Source: a virus. From it: a stretch of 32,300 nucleotides of DNA. This document shows positions 30,907-32,300 of this stretch, one piece after another. Where the stretch lies: the IMG/VR virus record IMGVR_UViG_3300034092_003340, positions 1 through 32,300 of that record. The stretch is one strand, 5' to 3'. The notes below the pieces were generated by a model. It worked only from the letters and a program-made list of their open reading frames with translations, did not search any database and was not told where the DNA came from. The translations under genes and the position numbers were made by a program. Position 1 is the stretch's first letter; each line of letters starts with the position of its first letter.

Positions 30907-32300
30907 ATGGATTCAATTCAATTTTCAGAGTTTTCTACAACTGGTGTTAATATATCTGACACCTTTGATATTTGGCGTCAAAAAACAAATGGTATAGTAT
31001 CAGAAATAACTGATATACAAACTTCTATATCACCACTATTTTATACGTCTGGCCAAAATACATCTGCTCTTTTGCGAACAGTTACGCTAGACACGCCACA
31101 GACTATAACTGGTGCCAAAACATTTAGTGGAGGGACATTATCTTCTCCAACCATAAAAATTGGAAATTCTGGTTTATATGACTCAGGTAATGTATTATCA
31201 AGTACAACACCAATTAAAACTGATAAACTAATTTTAGAATCACAATTACAATTTGGAACTCATTCATATAGCATACCAAACAATAACCCAAGTGAAGCTT
31301 CTATTTTAGGTAAGTCTGGAGATGCTTTATCATGGACTACGCTAAGTAGCATAATTTCTCAGGTTCAAAGCGAAGGTGCTGCAAATGTCGTAAGCACAAA
31401 TGAAATTCTTCCAGTTGGTTCTCTCGTCGATTATGCTCCAAATGGTACCACATTTTCTTCAGACTGGTTGCGTTGTACAGGATCACGTTTTCAGGGGAGT
31501 GCATATCCAGAACTTGCGACTGCATTATTAAATAAATATGCTGCAATCTATACAACTCAAACTGGAAATACTATTGCTCCTTCAGTGTCATATAATGCTT
31601 CTTGGTGGTATACTCTACCAAACATAAGCGGAGCACTTATAAAAGCAAAACCGGACAATGTAATCGATACCTTTATCGACCGTGGAAATGTTTTTGATAT
31701 AATACGAGGCACAGAGTCTATTCAAAGTTTGTCGCTTGCAAATGGCGGCACCGGGGTTTTAAATTTAAGGCATGACCCTACACTAACAGTTAATGTCGAT
31801 CGTCAATTAGGAATAGCACCACTTGCAATTACACCTGATAAACTTGCAAATAATTCTGTTGACCCTTCTAAACTGAGTCTTGGTGGGCCATCATGGGATT
31901 CCACTTCTGCTGCCTTGTTTGAAGGCAATGATCCTAATACTCGTCGAAGAGTTGCAACGCGTGAGTATGTCGACACACTCGTATTCAAAAAGGGTCCTGC
32001 TGCGCGATTAGTAAGCAAACCAAGTCATGCGCCACACAGTTCTGCACCAGGTTTTGGTGAATTTTGTTATATAAATCATGACGGAGTTCCAATAATAACT
32101 GGAGGCAGTCCATATAGTAGATTTGGACACGCCGACAAATATTCGCATTGCGAAATGCCATTGCCTGATAATAGAAAAGCAGTAGAATTGCATGTCACAC
32201 GATACAGTGCATGTGCCCTTGACAATGAAGGCGAGTTATGGGCAATTGGACTCATTTGGCATAACCCCTATAACATGGTGCCATTTCCTGGAACAGCAAA
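30907..32300 (+). CDS. Tail fibre/structural protein, 3' truncated by window end
   Basis: The frame opens at ATG 30907 (MDSIQFSEFSTTGVNISDTF then DIWRQKTNGIVSEI) and is still open at the last base, giving at least 464 residues. The DTFDIWRQKTN start is like the N-termini of T4-like marine phage fibres. A collar-like domain follows near residue 170 (LPVGSLVDYAPNGTTFSSDW then LRCTGSRFQGSAYPELATAL), with LPNISGALIKAKPD after it. Next comes SLANGGTGVLNL, then TRRRVATREYVDTL. The visible end (RLVSKPSHAPHSSAPGFGEF then CALDNEGELWAIGL) resembles an RCC1-like propeller blade. It is probably a large receptor-binding fibre. It starts 5 nt after the coiled-coil gene. Confidence 0.7.
   Translation, partial: MDSIQFSEFSTTGVNISDTFDIWRQKTNGIVSEITDIQTSISPLFYTSGQNTSALLRTVTLDTPQTITGAKTFSGGTLSSPTIKIGNSGLYDSGNVLSSTTPIKTDKLILESQLQFGTHSYSIPNNNPSEASILGKSGDALSWTTLSSIISQVQSEGAANVVSTNEILPVGSLVDYAPNGTTFSSDWLRCTGSRFQGSAYPELATALLNKYAAIYTTQTGNTIAPSVSYNASWWYTLPNISGALIKAKPDNVIDTFIDRGNVFDIIRGTESIQSLSLANGGTGVLNLRHDPTLTVNVDRQLGIAPLAITPDKLANNSVDPSKLSLGGPSWDSTSAALFEGNDPNTRRRVATREYVDTLVFKKGPAARLVSKPSHAPHSSAPGFGEFCYINHDGVPIITGGSPYSRFGHADKYSHCEMPLPDNRKAVELHVTRYSACALDNEGELWAIGLIWHNPYNMVPFPGTA

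Overview
The window is a piece of a T4-like myovirus genome (tailed phage with a contractile tail). The evidence is a run of recognisable baseplate and tail proteins: gp32, a gp29-like tape measure, gp26, gp54/gp19-like, gp4, gp48-like, gp53, a gp27-like hub protein, gp5 parts, gp25, gp6, gp7, gp8, a DUF4815 protein and several fibres. T4-type late promoters (TATAAATA) lie between many of the genes. The AT-rich DNA, the cysteine-free gp32 and the DUF4815 protein look more like marine or cyanophage-type T4 relatives than coliphage T4. The host cannot be named from this window. No host genes, tRNAs, integrases or CRISPR arrays were seen.

Layout. (1) 1-1238, + strand: the 3' part of gp32, a hairpin terminator, and a small thioredoxin-like gene. 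(2) 5441-1235, - strand: a head-completion and tail-assembly operon in the order gp4, a probable gp2-like protein, a gp54/gp19-like tube protein, gp26 with a -1 frameshift extension, and the tape measure. (3) 5454-18314, + strand: gp48-like, gp53, hub gp27-like, a gp5 split into OB domain, M15 peptidase and needle genes, an 803-aa unknown, gp25, gp6 and gp7. (4) 18324-23419: three paralogous fibre genes with a common N-terminal domain, plus a lone FGE-sulfatase/C-type-lectin-fold protein. (5) 23455-32300: gp8, a 1943-aa DUF4815 structural protein, a small coiled-coil protein and a fibre gene that runs off the end.

The genes work together as the parts list of a contractile tail. A tape measure with a frameshifted chaperone is made from one operon, and the hub, needle and wedge proteins from the opposite operon. 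Fibre modules then decorate the baseplate.

The observations most worth checking are four. First, a textbook -1 slippery heptamer (T TTT TTC) at the end of gp26 opens a 58-residue extension that ends in an ATGA overlap with the tape measure. Second, late promoters repeatedly sit 5-6 nt before the ATG, which predicts leaderless or near-leaderless late mRNAs. The clearest case is an 18-bp near-palindrome between gp4 and the gp48-like gene. Third, gp5 is encoded as three separate genes, with an M15 zinc peptidase in place of the lysozyme. Fourth, an FGE-fold protein lacking the catalytic cysteines follows a fibre gene by one base.
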